Assembly: GCA_965215705.1 (NCBI GenBank)
Contig: CBDCEE010000014.1
Span: 1 to 64,000 of the forward strand
Source of the DNA: JAAXPZ01 sp965215705
GTDB lineage: Bacteria > Campylobacterota > Campylobacteria > Campylobacterales > Sulfurovaceae
Direction of reading: 5' to 3'
DNA length: 64,000 nucleotides
Part shown: positions 1 to 9,530 of the stretch, in pieces
Position numbering within the stretch: the stretch's first letter is position 1
How the letters are laid out: each line of letters opens with the position of its first letter
Notes under the pieces: generated by a model
What the model saw: only the letters and a program-made list of their open reading frames with translations
What the model was told of the DNA's origin: nothing
Databases searched by the model: none
Made by a program: the position numbers and the translations under genes

Positions 1-58
1 AAAAAAAGATACACTCTTTGCCAAGCAAAAGAAAACAAGAAAAAAGAAGGAAAAATAG

Positions 59-2026
59 ATGCCTGATTTAGTCCATGTAACCTACAATCAAACAGGAAAG
101 AGCAAGAAGATCAATGAGCTTGGTATGCGAGAAATGCAAGCAAAAGCCTATGAGGGAAGAACAGCACAATATCTATTACTTAAAGCACCTCCTGCCTCTG
201 GAAAATCAAGAGCTTTGATGTTTATTGCCTTAGATAAACTACAAAATCAAGGTATTAAAAAGGTTATCGTTGCAGTTCCTGAAAAGTCTATTGGGGCATC
301 TTTTGAAACTACGGAATTAAAAAAATATGGCTTTTTTGCAGACTGGGAGCCTAATCCCAAATATAATCTCTGTACCCCTGGAGAAGAGAAGAGTAAAGTA
401 TCTGCTTTCTTGGAGTTCATAGATAGTGATGAACAGATACTCATCTGTACCCATGCTACTTTACGCTTTGCCTTTGAGGGGCTTGATGAGAAAAAGTTAA
501 ACAATACACTCCTTGCCATAGATGAGTTTCATCATGTATCTGCTGATGGAGATAACAGACTGGGTGAAGTGTTGAAAAATATTATGGCTAAGTCTGATGC
601 TCATATCGTAGCTATGACAGGCTCTTATTTTAGAGGGGATAGTGTGCCTGTACTCTTGCCAGAAGATGAGGCTAAATTTACCAAAGTAACGTACAATTAC
701 TATCAACAATTAAATGGATATGAGTATTTAAAATCATTAGGTATAGGGTATCACTTCTATACAGGTAGATACTTCAAAAAGCAGCCAGATAAAGAGATGT
801 CAGCTTTGGCAGAAGTGTTGGATGAAGATAAAAAAACGATTATACACATACCGAGTGTAAACTCAGCAGAATCATCTAAAGAGAAGTATGAAGAGGTAAA
901 TCATATCATAGATGTTTTGGGTGATTTGGAGTATCAAGATGAAGAGACTGGGGTATTGTATGTCAAAAGTCAAAAGACAGGCAAGATATTAAAAGTTGCA
1001 GATTTAGTAAATGATGATCCTAAATCTAGAGACAAGATTTCAAACTATTTAAGAGAGGTGGACTCTGTAGATGATATTGATATTATCATTGCTTTAGGCA
1101 TGGCAAAAGAGGGCTTTGACTGGCCCTACTGTGAGCATGCACTAACCATAGGATACAGAGGATCTCTAACTGAAATTATACAAATCATAGGAAGAGCTAC
1201 AAGAGATAGTGACAACAAAACCCATGCACAATTTACTAACCTCATAGCTCAGCCTGATGCAGAAAATGATGATGTCAAACTCTCTGTCAATAATATGCTT
1301 AAAGCGATTACTGCCTCTTTGCTTATGGAGCAGGTGTTGGCACCCAATTTTAAATTTAAACCTAAAGGTTTAGATAGCAATGATGATAAAGATGATGACG
1401 GGGAAGATGGAGAGACTATAGAGATTAAAGGCTTTAAACTCCCTACATCTCAAAGAGCCAAGGATATTATAGAATCAGACCTCAATGACCTTAAAGCAAA
1501 AATACTTCAAGATGACCAAATGCTTAAAGCGATGCCAGGGAATATTGAAGCTGAAGTAATTAATACTATCTTGATACCTAAAATTATACGAGAAACATAC
1601 CCTGATTTGGATGAGGATGATGTAGAAGCAGTACGACAACATGTTGTCGTAGATTCTGTTATAAAAAATGGTACGATAGAAGAGCAAGGCGATAAAAAGT
1701 TTATTCGCATGGCAGGAAGTTTTGTGAATATTGATGATATTCATATAGATTTGATAGACCAAGTAAATCCATTTCAAAAAGCGTTTGAGATATTGTCTAA
1801 ATCAGTGACTACACAGGTACTTAAACTTATAGATGACCATATTCAAGCAACAAAAATAGAGATGACAGAAGAAGAAGCCATCATTTTGTGGCCGAAAATA
1901 AAAGAGTGGGTAGCTAGTACTGGCTCACAGCCTAATTTACAGTCTTTTGACCAAAAAGAGAAAAGAATGGCAGAGGCATTGGTCTTTTTACGAGAACAAA
2001 AAAGAAAGAAGATGTTAAATGAGTAA
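59..2026 (+). CDS. SF2 (DEAD/DEAH-type) helicase
   Basis: This 655-residue protein is a superfamily 2 helicase/translocase. Visible motifs are the Walker A APPASGKSR (residues 43-51), the DEFHH Walker B box (155-159), AMTGSY (motif III, about 186) and IIGRATRD (motif VI, about 385). The C-terminal 250 residues are acidic and charged and match no family I can name. A ribosome site (AGAAGGA) lies 8 bases before the ATG. Its stop overlaps the next start by 8 bases, so it is translationally coupled to a nuclease-like gene. Helicase-nuclease pairs of this kind are common in phage-defence loci; that role is inferred from context only. Confidence 0.85.
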   Translation: MPDLVHVTYNQTGKSKKINELGMREMQAKAYEGRTAQYLLLKAPPASGKSRALMFIALDKLQNQGIKKVIVAVPEKSIGASFETTELKKYGFFADWEPNPKYNLCTPGEEKSKVSAFLEFIDSDEQILICTHATLRFAFEGLDEKKLNNTLLAIDEFHHVSADGDNRLGEVLKNIMAKSDAHIVAMTGSYFRGDSVPVLLPEDEAKFTKVTYNYYQQLNGYEYLKSLGIGYHFYTGRYFKKQPDKEMSALAEVLDEDKKTIIHIPSVNSAESSKEKYEEVNHIIDVLGDLEYQDEETGVLYVKSQKTGKILKVADLVNDDPKSRDKISNYLREVDSVDDIDIIIALGMAKEGFDWPYCEHALTIGYRGSLTEIIQIIGRATRDSDNKTHAQFTNLIAQPDAENDDVKLSVNNMLKAITASLLMEQVLAPNFKFKPKGLDSNDDKDDDGEDGETIEIKGFKLPTSQRAKDIIESDLNDLKAKILQDDQMLKAMPGNIEAEVINTILIPKIIRETYPDLDEDDVEAVRQHVVVDSVIKNGTIEEQGDKKFIRMAGSFVNIDDIHIDLIDQVNPFQKAFEILSKSVTTQVLKLIDDHIQATKIEMTEEEAIILWPKIKEWVASTGSQPNLQSFDQKEKRMAEALVFLREQKRKKMLNE

Positions 2027-3229
2027 GAAAACTTTAGATGATATTTTCAATGATGACGATTTAGGTATATTGGATGTCAAGCCTAAAACTTCAAATATAA
2101 AATCTGAGGAAGATAGGCTTATTGACTCTTTTGAAGAAATAAATATTTTTATAGACAAGAACGGTAGAGAACCTGCTTCATCTAGCATGTCAGAGTATAG
2201 TCTGTTGGCTAGATTGAAAAATTTTAGAGATGATGAAGAAAGCAAAAAGATTTTAAAGCCATTTGATAGACATGATTTACTGGGGTATGTTGAGCTTGAT
2301 ACACCTACTATAGATGATATTTTCAATGATGATGATTTAGGACTTCTGGAAACGGACAGTGAGTTGGAGATCTTTAAATTTAACCACACTCCTAAGCCAC
2401 AAGACAGGGCTGAGACTGACTTTGTAGCTAAACGTGCACCAATCAAAGAAAAAGAGTTTGAACAGTATGAAAAGATGTTCCATCAAATACACCAAGAACT
2501 AAAAATCAGGAGTAAGAAAAATTGCAGATTTTAAAGATGTTGAAAAACATTTAAAGGCAGGTCGTTTTTACTTGCTTGATGGCGTTCTTCTATATTTAGA
2601 AGAGGTAGTAAAATGAGAGAGAAGATAGTGTTAAATTAGGTAAAAATACACGAAGAAGAAAAGACGGTCGTACACGTATTATCTTTGAAAATGCAACACT
2701 GAGTAATATGCTCTACAGATCATTAGGTAAATCACTATACAGTAGCGGTAAACGAATTACTGAACCAAAAGAACTAAATACACCAGACCTGTTTGTAAAT
2801 GCAGATAGTATCAAAGAAGAAGATATCCAAACAGGGTGGGTATACGTACTTAAATCTAAATCAGATAATGAAGAAATAAAGAGCATAAAAGACTTATACA
2901 AAATAGGGTTTTCCTCTACTCCTGTAGAAGAACGTATTAAAAATGCCAAGAATGAAGCAACATATTTATATGCGGATGTCCATCTAGTTGCTAAATATAA
3001 TTGTAATAATATTAATGCAAATAAGCTTGAAAGTTTATTACATAGATTTTTTGCAAATGCCTGTTTAAACATAGACTTATTTAACGACAATGGTCAAAGA
3101 ATCACACCAAGAGAATGGTTTGTAGTACCTTTTTATGTACTAGATGAGGCTATTGCTTTGATACTTGGAGGTACTATTTTGAATTATGAGTATGATGTGG
3201 TCGGTCAGAGGATACAGTTAAAAAAATAA
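2019..3229 (+). pseudogene. T5orf172/GIY-YIG-type nuclease, broken by two frameshifts
   Basis: One coding sequence of about 400 residues is split over three frames. The N-terminal part runs to about 2505. The middle (read as KSGVRKIADFKDV... to LYLEEV) is +1 shifted at a five-A run at 2501-2505. The C-terminal part is shifted again at a four-A run at 2610-2613. Removing one A from each run restores a continuous protein. The C-terminal third has the T5orf172/GIY-YIG look: GWVYVLKS, then LYKIGFSS, VEERI and a downstream LESLLHRFF. The N-terminal part repeats the phrase DDIFNDDDLG twice (about residues 6 and 100). It is coupled to the helicase upstream. Both lesions are single extra A bases, so real decay, programmed slippage or sequencing error are all possible. 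Confidence 0.7.
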
Positions 3230-3340
3230 GATTAATAACAGAATAAAATGGATCTCGTGAACCTATATATGCATAATTAATTTTAAAGTAGTACAATTGA
3301 TAAAAAACAGGAAGTAATATAGTGGGGAGGAGGCCTCAAA

Positions 3341-4399
3341 ATGCCTAATGATGGTGCAGCAAATAATTTAGTCGGTTTAACTTTTGATAGCACATGGATT
3401 ATTAAAGAAAAAATCCAACGTGGAGACAACGATACGGGCTCTTTTTTTTCAGTTGGATATATTGCAGAAAAAGAAGGTAAGTCATATTTTCTAAAAGCCT
3501 ATAATTTAGCACGATTTTTTAGTATGAATGGTCAGGGAAGTGTTATGGACGCAATCTCTGAAATGTCAACAGCATATAAGTATGAAAGAGATTTATCTGA
3601 GCATTGTAAAAATAAACATGTAACAAAGGTCGCTTTTGTTCAAGGTTATGGTGAAGAAAATATTAGCGGGTATGTGTATGGTGTTGTTCCATACCTTGTA
3701 TTTGAATTAGCAGAGGGCGATGTAAGAAAAACATTGTCATATTCACAATCTTTGGATTATGCGTGGAGATTTAAATCATTGCATGATATTGCAATTGGCA
3801 TCAAGCAATTACATAGTGTAAAAGTTTCCCATCAAGATTTAAAACCATCAAATATTCTTGTATATAGTGAAGAAAGTAAATTGGGGGATCTCGGAAGATC
3901 TGTATGTGAAGATATTGATGGTCCCTATAATAGATTACCATACACAGGTGATTTAACATATGCCCCTCCTGAAATCATATACGGCTATCATGATAATCAT
4001 TCTGGAGCAAGAGCTTATACTTTAGATTGCTATATGCTTGGTAGCTTGATTACTTATTATTTCACAGGTTTAACCATGAATGCATTGCTTATGCAGTATA
4101 TACCAAATGAGCATTCTCCTGAAAAATGGAAAGGTGGTGACTATGAGATGCTGGAACCATATATCATACATGCTTTTGAAAATGCACTTTCTGAATTTTT
4201 AGATAATATCAAGAAAGAAGAATACAAAAAGGATTTAGAATTTTTAGTAAGAAATCTTTGTAATCCTAACCAAAAAGAAAGAGGGCACCCCAAAAGTATT
4301 TCATTGGAATATGAAAAAAATTATGATTTACAGCGTTTTATTTCCAAATTAGATTTTCTTAGGTATAAATCTGAAGTAGCTGTTAAAAGGTTTGAATAA
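3341..4399 (+). CDS. Hanks-type Ser/Thr protein kinase
   Basis: The 352-residue protein has the kinase landmarks in order: an ATP-binding lysine in YFLKAY (K52), a catalytic loop HQDLKPSN (164-171), DLG in place of DFG (183-185) and the APPE motif of the activation segment. All catalytic residues appear present, so it is probably active; no transmembrane segment is visible. A very strong ribosome site (GGGGAGGAGG) precedes the ATG. Its stop and the next start overlap as TAATG, so it is coupled to a TPR protein that may be partner or substrate. Stand-alone soluble kinases next to helicases and nucleases are known in phage-defence systems; the role here is inference. Confidence 0.85.
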   Translation: MPNDGAANNLVGLTFDSTWIIKEKIQRGDNDTGSFFSVGYIAEKEGKSYFLKAYNLARFFSMNGQGSVMDAISEMSTAYKYERDLSEHCKNKHVTKVAFVQGYGEENISGYVYGVVPYLVFELAEGDVRKTLSYSQSLDYAWRFKSLHDIAIGIKQLHSVKVSHQDLKPSNILVYSEESKLGDLGRSVCEDIDGPYNRLPYTGDLTYAPPEIIYGYHDNHSGARAYTLDCYMLGSLITYYFTGLTMNALLMQYIPNEHSPEKWKGGDYEMLEPYIIHAFENALSEFLDNIKKEEYKKDLEFLVRNLCNPNQKERGHPKSISLEYEKNYDLQRFISKLDFLRYKSEVAVKRFE

Positions 4400-5997
4400 T
4401 GGCTAATATATTCAAGCAAGAAGCAAGAAATGTTGTCCCAGGTTGGAGAAGTTTTAATAATACATTAGATTTGGGTGAATTAAGCTCCCCAAAGGAACAG
4501 CAATTTGTACCAGAGCGGCAAAATATTGATGAATATATTTTTGATTTTAAGCAAAATTATTCTGTAGCCCATGCCTCAGAACTAATTAGTGCAGCAGTTT
4601 CAAATAATCAATTAGAAGTTAATGAAGTACATGATGCTGCAAAATTTATCTTAGATAGGGGTGATGAAACAACAAAAGCTCAAGCGAGGCTTGCGGAAAA
4701 AATATATAAAAAGGAGCCTATATATCGTCATCCTATTCGTAGTGTAATATTACCTATATCTCAATTCAATATTGATGATTATCGTAAACAAATAAAACAT
4801 TTAAAAGAAGCTATTCGATATTATCCTTATAATGCAATATTATATGTTGAACTTTCAAGATGCTACTCAACACTAGGAGAAGAAAACAAGGCTATTCAGG
4901 CGATGAAGACTGCGTTACATTTGGCTCCAAACAATCGTTTTGTTTTAAGAAGTGCTTCTAGATTATTTGCACATTTCCACACAGAAGAAAAAGATTATTT
5001 GAGTTATATACATTTTTATCTGAAAAAGCATGCTAAACTAACTACCGATCCTTGGATATTATCAGCAGAAATATCTATTTCTACCGTACTTGAAAAAAGT
5101 TCACGGTTTATTAAGAAAGGGATTGAAATAATTAATTCTAATAATTTCTCTCCTTATAGCTTTACTGAGTTAGCTAGTAGCCTTGGTACTGTAGAAATTT
5201 TAAATGGAAGTAATAAAAAAGGTAAAAAATATTTTCATAAAGCTCTTATATCTCCTAATGACAATACATTGGCACAAGCAGAGTGGGCAACACATGAAAA
5301 AATTGTTTTAGATATTGATCAGAGTAACTATAGTAATAAAGCAAATTTTGAAGCAATGGCATTAGACTTATATCATAATGAAAAATTTGAGGACACCTTG
5401 GACTATACAAGAAAATGGTTTATGGATCAGCCATTCTCAAGAAGACCTGTATTGTTTGGATCAAGTTTAATAAGTTCATTATCTGAAAATAAAGAAAAAA
5501 CACAAGACTTATTAGAACTATTGAAAGCAGGATTGATAAGCCACCCTGGAGATCCTACATTGATTAATAATTTAGCATATGCTTTGTCCTTGAATGGAGA
5601 AGCTGATCAAGCATTGAATTATATTCAGGAACACAAATATCATAAGATGGATAGAAGTACAAAAATTTGCTTTAAGGCAACAGAAGGCTTAGCCCAAATG
5701 CGTTTAGGAAACCTAGAAGTAGGAAGATCACTATATAGAGAAGCAATAATGGAATCAAAAGATGCTGATGAAAAAACTTTAAACTGGAAGGCAATATTGA
5801 ATTTTGCCAGGGAAGAAATAAAGATTGGGACTAAAGGAATCGAAGGGCTAATGGATGCAGTTGAAAAAATACCTGGACAGGAACCTGAAATTAAACGTTT
5901 ACGTAAAGAAACGATTGATTCGTATAAAAAACAGAAAAGCATTGATGAAGGGCTTACAAGAGCTATAGAAGGTATTAAAGGAACAATGCAGCCATAA
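4399..5997 (+). CDS. TPR-repeat protein coupled to the kinase
   Basis: The 532-residue soluble protein is built of helical pairs. A clear TPR stretch lies near residues 130-180 (NAILYVELSRCYSTLGEENK, then AIQAMKTALHLAPNNRFVL) and another near residues 375-460 (GDPTLINNLAYALSLNGEAD onward). No enzymatic motif is visible. The start overlaps the kinase stop by one base, so the two are made together. A scaffold, sensor or kinase-target role is plausible but not shown. It is the last gene of the four-gene cluster; 235 bases without a convincing gene follow. Confidence 0.75.
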   Translation: MANIFKQEARNVVPGWRSFNNTLDLGELSSPKEQQFVPERQNIDEYIFDFKQNYSVAHASELISAAVSNNQLEVNEVHDAAKFILDRGDETTKAQARLAEKIYKKEPIYRHPIRSVILPISQFNIDDYRKQIKHLKEAIRYYPYNAILYVELSRCYSTLGEENKAIQAMKTALHLAPNNRFVLRSASRLFAHFHTEEKDYLSYIHFYLKKHAKLTTDPWILSAEISISTVLEKSSRFIKKGIEIINSNNFSPYSFTELASSLGTVEILNGSNKKGKKYFHKALISPNDNTLAQAEWATHEKIVLDIDQSNYSNKANFEAMALDLYHNEKFEDTLDYTRKWFMDQPFSRRPVLFGSSLISSLSENKEKTQDLLELLKAGLISHPGDPTLINNLAYALSLNGEADQALNYIQEHKYHKMDRSTKICFKATEGLAQMRLGNLEVGRSLYREAIMESKDADEKTLNWKAILNFAREEIKIGTKGIEGLMDAVEKIPGQEPEIKRLRKETIDSYKKQKSIDEGLTRAIEGIKGTMQP

Positions 5998-5999
5998 AA

Positions 6000-6235
6000 A
6001 TATTTTAAATATATCTTTTCTTGATTAAATGATTTTATGCCTATCTAGCCACTCACCCCACCACTGCACAAGTTCCTTTCTTTAATCTAAATACTGAAGC
6101 CTTTTTATAAGCTTGTAGGCTAATTGTACTTTTATGACTTCTGAGCTAAAACACTCTTTTCATGGCTACGGGGAAGAACATGGCACGGAGAAGCAGTGGA
6201 GTACGATGAAGACATTTCCCTCTTTCTCCTAAACT
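6000..6235. other. Intergenic stretch, no supported gene
   Basis: No start with a ribosome site is visible. Short open stretches at 6150-6240 look protein-like in two frames but have no start and may be gene scraps. The stretch lies between two convergent units. Confidence 0.4.
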
Positions 6236-6448
6236 CTAGTAGAAATTAGCAATCTCAATACAACTTATCTCAGCAAGTTCTCGCTCAAGTACCTCTCTAT
6301 CTTCTGCAGGGATGTCATCAAAAATGGCATCACGTTTAATGTCATTAAGAATTCTATCTCGTAGACTATCATTTTGAGATTTTCTTAAAACTTTTTCTTG
6401 TAGTTGTTGACCGTACTTTTTACCTTTGTATGTAAAAATAGTTTTCAT
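6236..6448 (-). CDS. Small soluble protein, IFTY(K/R)GK(K/Q)YG family
   Basis: This 70-residue protein starts MKTIFTYKGKKYGQQLQE and is otherwise charged and helical. A ribosome site AAGGAGAACTACACATG decides the start. A relative of 49 residues (MPEVIFTYRGKQYGYRIQ) lies at 18366-18515, also as the last gene behind a one-helix membrane protein. The function is unknown; conservation of position and N-terminus in both copies supports a real gene. Confidence 0.65.
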   Translation of the reverse strand: MKTIFTYKGKKYGQQLQEKVLRKSQNDSLRDRILNDIKRDAIFDDIPAEDREVLERELAEISCIEIANFY

Positions 6449-6470
6449 GTGTAGTTCTCCTTGATATAGT

Positions 6471-6653
6471 TTAAAATAAAGTTTTTAAGGTGTTCAATAT
6501 AACAGAAACATAGGGATGTTTTTGAAATATTGTAATCAGTATAACCAGTAAACATATAGTCAATACAATTGTGACAATAGCTAAGGGAAGAGTGCAAATA
6601 TGTATAGCCAAATAGAGCAAAATAGCGTATATTAATATTGTACTTAGTTTCAT
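6471..6653 (-). CDS. Small membrane protein (60 aa)
   Basis: Nearly the whole 60-residue chain is hydrophobic, enough for one long or two short transmembrane helices. GGAGAGGAT sits just before the ATG. It lies between two microprotein genes with 20-22-base gaps on the same strand, so it is probably part of that operon. No counterpart is seen in the second cassette at 18.4 kb. Function unknown. Confidence 0.55.
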   Translation of the reverse strand: MKLSTILIYAILLYLAIHICTLPLAIVTIVLTICLLVILITIFQKHPYVSVILNTLKTLF

Positions 6654-6674
6654 ATCCTCTCCTGCATTATTATC

Positions 6675-6896
6675 TTACTCTTCAACAAGCTGAATGCTAA
6701 TACCTCTATACTCTGTAAACTGTAGTTTTCGATACTTCTTTATGATGAGAGGCAATAGTAATATGAAGGTTATACTCCATGGAACAACATAAGGATGCTG
6801 CTCTGAGAATGCAATAGGATCTGTATATTTCAATATCGCTATACCCAATATCAAATCAAGTAAAATAATGCTTATAGTCCATTTTAGTACATTCAT
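6675..6896 (-). CDS. Small membrane protein, LD-x-x-LG-x-x-x-x-KY-x-DPI family
   Basis: I start this at the ATG at 6896, which has AGGAG five bases upstream, giving 73 residues. Two hydrophobic helices flank the phrase LGIAILKYTDPIAFSEQHPY. The 65-residue protein at 18518-18715 is clearly related (LGTIIMKYGDPIGFAQKYPL), and both sit directly before the small IFTY-family gene. Function unknown; an inner-membrane location is inferred. Confidence 0.65.
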   Translation of the reverse strand: MNVLKWTISIILLDLILGIAILKYTDPIAFSEQHPYVVPWSITFILLLPLIIKKYRKLQFTEYRGISIQLVEE

Positions 6897-6967
6897 AGTG
6901 ACTCCTATAAATGTATCATACATAAAAAGATCTCTTTTGATTAAAAATCTTTCAAATTGTCATACTT

Positions 6968-7072
6968 TTAGTCGTAACAGTCACAATCGTAATTGTCACA
7001 GTGTTGACATCTACTTTGGCTACCAAGACCAAAAATAATAAATAAAAGAACCAAACTTATAAGTACAACCAT
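6968..7072 (-). CDS. 34-residue membrane-anchored Cys-rich microprotein
   Basis: The reading frame encodes an N-terminal hydrophobic helix (MVVLISLVLLFIIFGLG) followed by a tail with five cysteines (CQHCDNYDCDCYD). The start codon lies only 8 bases from the left end of the IS21 element, so its native upstream region has been lost. The cysteine spacing suggests metal binding or disulfides, but nothing more can be said. It may be the 3' part of a longer gene cut by the IS. Confidence 0.35.
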   Translation of the reverse strand: MVVLISLVLLFIIFGLGSQSRCQHCDNYDCDCYD

Positions 7073-7207
7073 TATCCCTGTGTCACCCGCGGTGCTAAAA
7101 TAGGCAGTATAAAAGACTGCTAAAAGAGTAGTTTTTACAACCAAAAAGCCAAAGGAACAGAGTAAATCTGTTAGAGTCTTTTTCTAATGTATTTTAGAAG
7201 GAGATTT

Positions 7208-8314
7208 ATGCTTAAAAAAGGTGAAGTAAAAATGATCCACAAGATGATAAAAGAGGGCTTAAGTAAGAGTGCTATTGCACGTAAACTTGGGCTGAGTCGA
7301 GATACTGTTTCAAAGTACGCCAAATTACCAGAAGGTCACATTCCTGCCATAAAAAGAGAAGCTACCAGTACCACAGTAGATGCGTATCTTCCTCATATTG
7401 CAAGAATGCTAGAGGAGGCACATAAGTTAGATGTACATATTCCCTCAAGCTCTATCTATAAAGAAATCCAAAAGATGGGGTATAGTGGTTCCCTTCGTTG
7501 GATGCAAGAGAATATGCAAAGGCATGAACTTAGACGTAAAGTTGAAGATGAAGAGCCTTTAGTAAACTTTGAAACAGCCAAAGGTAAGCAGATGCAAGTC
7601 GATTGGATAGAGTTTCCTAAAGATGGGCTATCTGCCTTTGTGGCTACGATGGGATACTCAAGAGCATCGTATGTGGAGTATGTTACAGATGAGAAAGTAG
7701 ATACGCTCATCAATTGTCATATGAATGCCTTCTCCTACTTTGGTGGTGTTCCACAAGAAGGTCTCTATGACAATATGAAGACTGTTATTCTCAAACGTAA
7801 TGTCTATGGCAGAGGCAAACACAAATTCAATGAACAATTCCGTGACTTTGCCAAACACTGCGGTATGGAACTTAAAGTGTGTAAACCCTACAGACCACAA
7901 ACCAAAGGTAAAGTAGAACGATTTAACCATTATCTGAGATACAGCTTTCATAACACTTTTAAAGTACGATTGTCCATGATGGGATACACGATGAATAAAG
8001 AGAACGCAAACGCTGAAGTGATGGATTGGTTAGACTATACTGCCAATGCGAGAATACATCAGACTTTACTACAAAAACCATTTGATTTACTTGCACAGGA
8101 GCAGTTACAGCTGCTGCCTGTGCCGAAGCCATATAACGGTATCCACCCATTAAAAGCAACGTCTAAAAGTATAACACAAGAGCCTATAGTCAAACCTAAA
8201 CCCCGTATACATATCCCTCAACGTGATTTACAAAGTTATGACGAGTTCATTCCTGCTGCCATCGCATATTTACTAACGTATAGTCTTATTACAGGAGGGG
8301 CATCATGGCAATAA
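7208..8314 (+). CDS. istA: IS21-family transposase IstA
   Basis: The ATG at 7208 is chosen because AGAAGGAG precedes it, giving 368 residues. An N-terminal helix-turn-helix (GLSKSAIARKLGLSRDTVSK) is followed by a DDE integrase core: D in MQVDWIEF, D in YDNMKT, E in GKVERFNHYLR. The protein cuts and joins the IS ends. It overlaps istB by 10 bases. No lesion is visible, so the element may be active. Confidence 0.92.
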   Translation: MLKKGEVKMIHKMIKEGLSKSAIARKLGLSRDTVSKYAKLPEGHIPAIKREATSTTVDAYLPHIARMLEEAHKLDVHIPSSSIYKEIQKMGYSGSLRWMQENMQRHELRRKVEDEEPLVNFETAKGKQMQVDWIEFPKDGLSAFVATMGYSRASYVEYVTDEKVDTLINCHMNAFSYFGGVPQEGLYDNMKTVILKRNVYGRGKHKFNEQFRDFAKHCGMELKVCKPYRPQTKGKVERFNHYLRYSFHNTFKVRLSMMGYTMNKENANAEVMDWLDYTANARIHQTLLQKPFDLLAQEQLQLLPVPKPYNGIHPLKATSKSITQEPIVKPKPRIHIPQRDLQSYDEFIPAAIAYLLTYSLITGGASWQ

Positions 8315-9102
8315 ATGAGCAGATAGAAGCTTTGTGTAAAGAACTTAAACTTAATTCTCTTTGTAAAACACATCATGAGCTGAGTAACCGTGCAGCCAAA
8401 GAGAGCTGGAAATATAGTGAATATCTGTATGAGGTACTTAAAAGTGAATCTGACTCTAAAGCCGAACGCTCTAGAGCAACACTTACCAAGATGGCTGGGT
8501 TTCCCACAATTAAAACATTAGAACAATTTGACTTTGATTTTACAGTAGGCGTAAACAGAAGACAGATAGAAGAATTATCGACTATGGAGTTTGTCAGAAG
8601 AAAAGAGAACATCATTCTACTGGGTCAGTCTGGTGTGGGTAAAACGCATCTTGCTATTGCACTAGCATATCAAGCTGTACAGAAACGTGTCAAAGCACGC
8701 TTTATTACAGCTTCTGATCTCATACTTCAAATGAGTCAAGCAAAGAAAGAGAAGCGTTATGATGCTTTTTTACGACAGGCTGTGATGTCTCCTGCATTAC
8801 TTGTCATTGATGAGATAGGTTACTTTCCTATGAGCAAAGAAGACGCACATCATTTCTTTCAAGTTATCTCTCGCAGATATGAACGTGGCTCAACCATTGT
8901 TACCTCTAATTTAGTCTTCTCACAATGGAGTAGTATCTTTGCAAATGACAAGGTAGTTACTACAGCTATTTTAGATAGATTATTGCACCATTCTCATGTG
9001 ATAAATATACTTGGAGATTCTTACAGATTAAAAGAGAAAAAGGAGGAAGAAATGAATGGATCAGATCTTTATGAATTTGAACCAAAAAAGAGTAAAAAGT
9101 AG
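8305..9102 (+). CDS. istB: IS21 helper ATPase IstB
   Basis: This 265-residue AAA+ ATPase has a Walker A (GQSGVGKTH, residues 107-115) and a Walker B (LLVIDEIGY), the DnaC/IstB signature. It helps IstA select targets and assemble the complex. The start overlaps the end of istA. Length is normal for the family. Confidence 0.92.
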   Translation: MAINEQIEALCKELKLNSLCKTHHELSNRAAKESWKYSEYLYEVLKSESDSKAERSRATLTKMAGFPTIKTLEQFDFDFTVGVNRRQIEELSTMEFVRRKENIILLGQSGVGKTHLAIALAYQAVQKRVKARFITASDLILQMSQAKKEKRYDAFLRQAVMSPALLVIDEIGYFPMSKEDAHHFFQVISRRYERGSTIVTSNLVFSQWSSIFANDKVVTTAILDRLLHHSHVINILGDSYRLKEKKEEEMNGSDLYEFEPKKSKK

Positions 9103-9211
9103 GACTAAAATATTGATGTTGCTTACGGTTACATTTCGTTAAAAAAAACTTACGAAAAACTGCCTATTTTAACTCCGCGGTTGACATATGACAGTCATGA
9201 CTATTTTCCTA

Positions 9212-9505
9212 TTATTGCTTGAGTGTTCGATCTTTGAACATTCTTGTCTCACTATCTAATATACTGGCATTGTCTGTTCCCATTTTTGTAGCAGAATAAG
9301 TATGAGTATCTTTAGTTGGAGTTAAGAGACCTAATCTTACGCATGATGCAGATATCCCCATTGAGCACTCTGATCTGTATTTGGCAATCATCTCTGTTGT
9401 AGATGTGGACAAGCCTGCACTTTCCCCATAATGAGAGTTAACCTTTTTATCTTCACACGCTACAAAAACAAGTATACCTATACAAATCAATATTATTTTT
9501 TTCAT
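9212..9505 (-). CDS. Small lipoprotein, divergent from an XRE regulator
   Basis: The 97-residue precursor has a short signal peptide and a lipobox (VFVAC, cysteine about residue 17); the mature part is polar with two further cysteines. It starts 96 bases from a divergent XRE regulator, with a perfect 14-bp palindrome 26 bases upstream of its ATG. The second cassette has the same design, a DUF1566 lipoprotein divergent from a related XRE gene. It is probably repressed by that neighbour (inference). Function unknown. Confidence 0.65.
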   Translation of the reverse strand: MKKIILICIGILVFVACEDKKVNSHYGESAGLSTSTTEMIAKYRSECSMGISASCVRLGLLTPTKDTHTYSATKMGTDNASILDSETRMFKDRTLKQ

Positions 9506-9530
9506 TTAACACCTCCAATATTTTTATAAT

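Larger units (their letters stand above)
7081..9186 (+). mobile_element. IS21-family insertion sequence
   Basis: The element has terminal inverted repeats of about 28 bp at 7081-7108 and 9159-9186, both beginning TGTCA and ending TAAAATAGGCAGT, with only a few mismatches. It contains istA and istB overlapping by 10 bases, the standard IS21 layout. I see no target-site duplication in the flanks. It has landed between the microprotein genes and the small lipoprotein gene. Confidence 0.9.

Noticed and set aside
7060..9200. Target-site duplication of IS21
   Set aside because: The bases flanking 7081 and 9186 do not repeat, so none is claimed.
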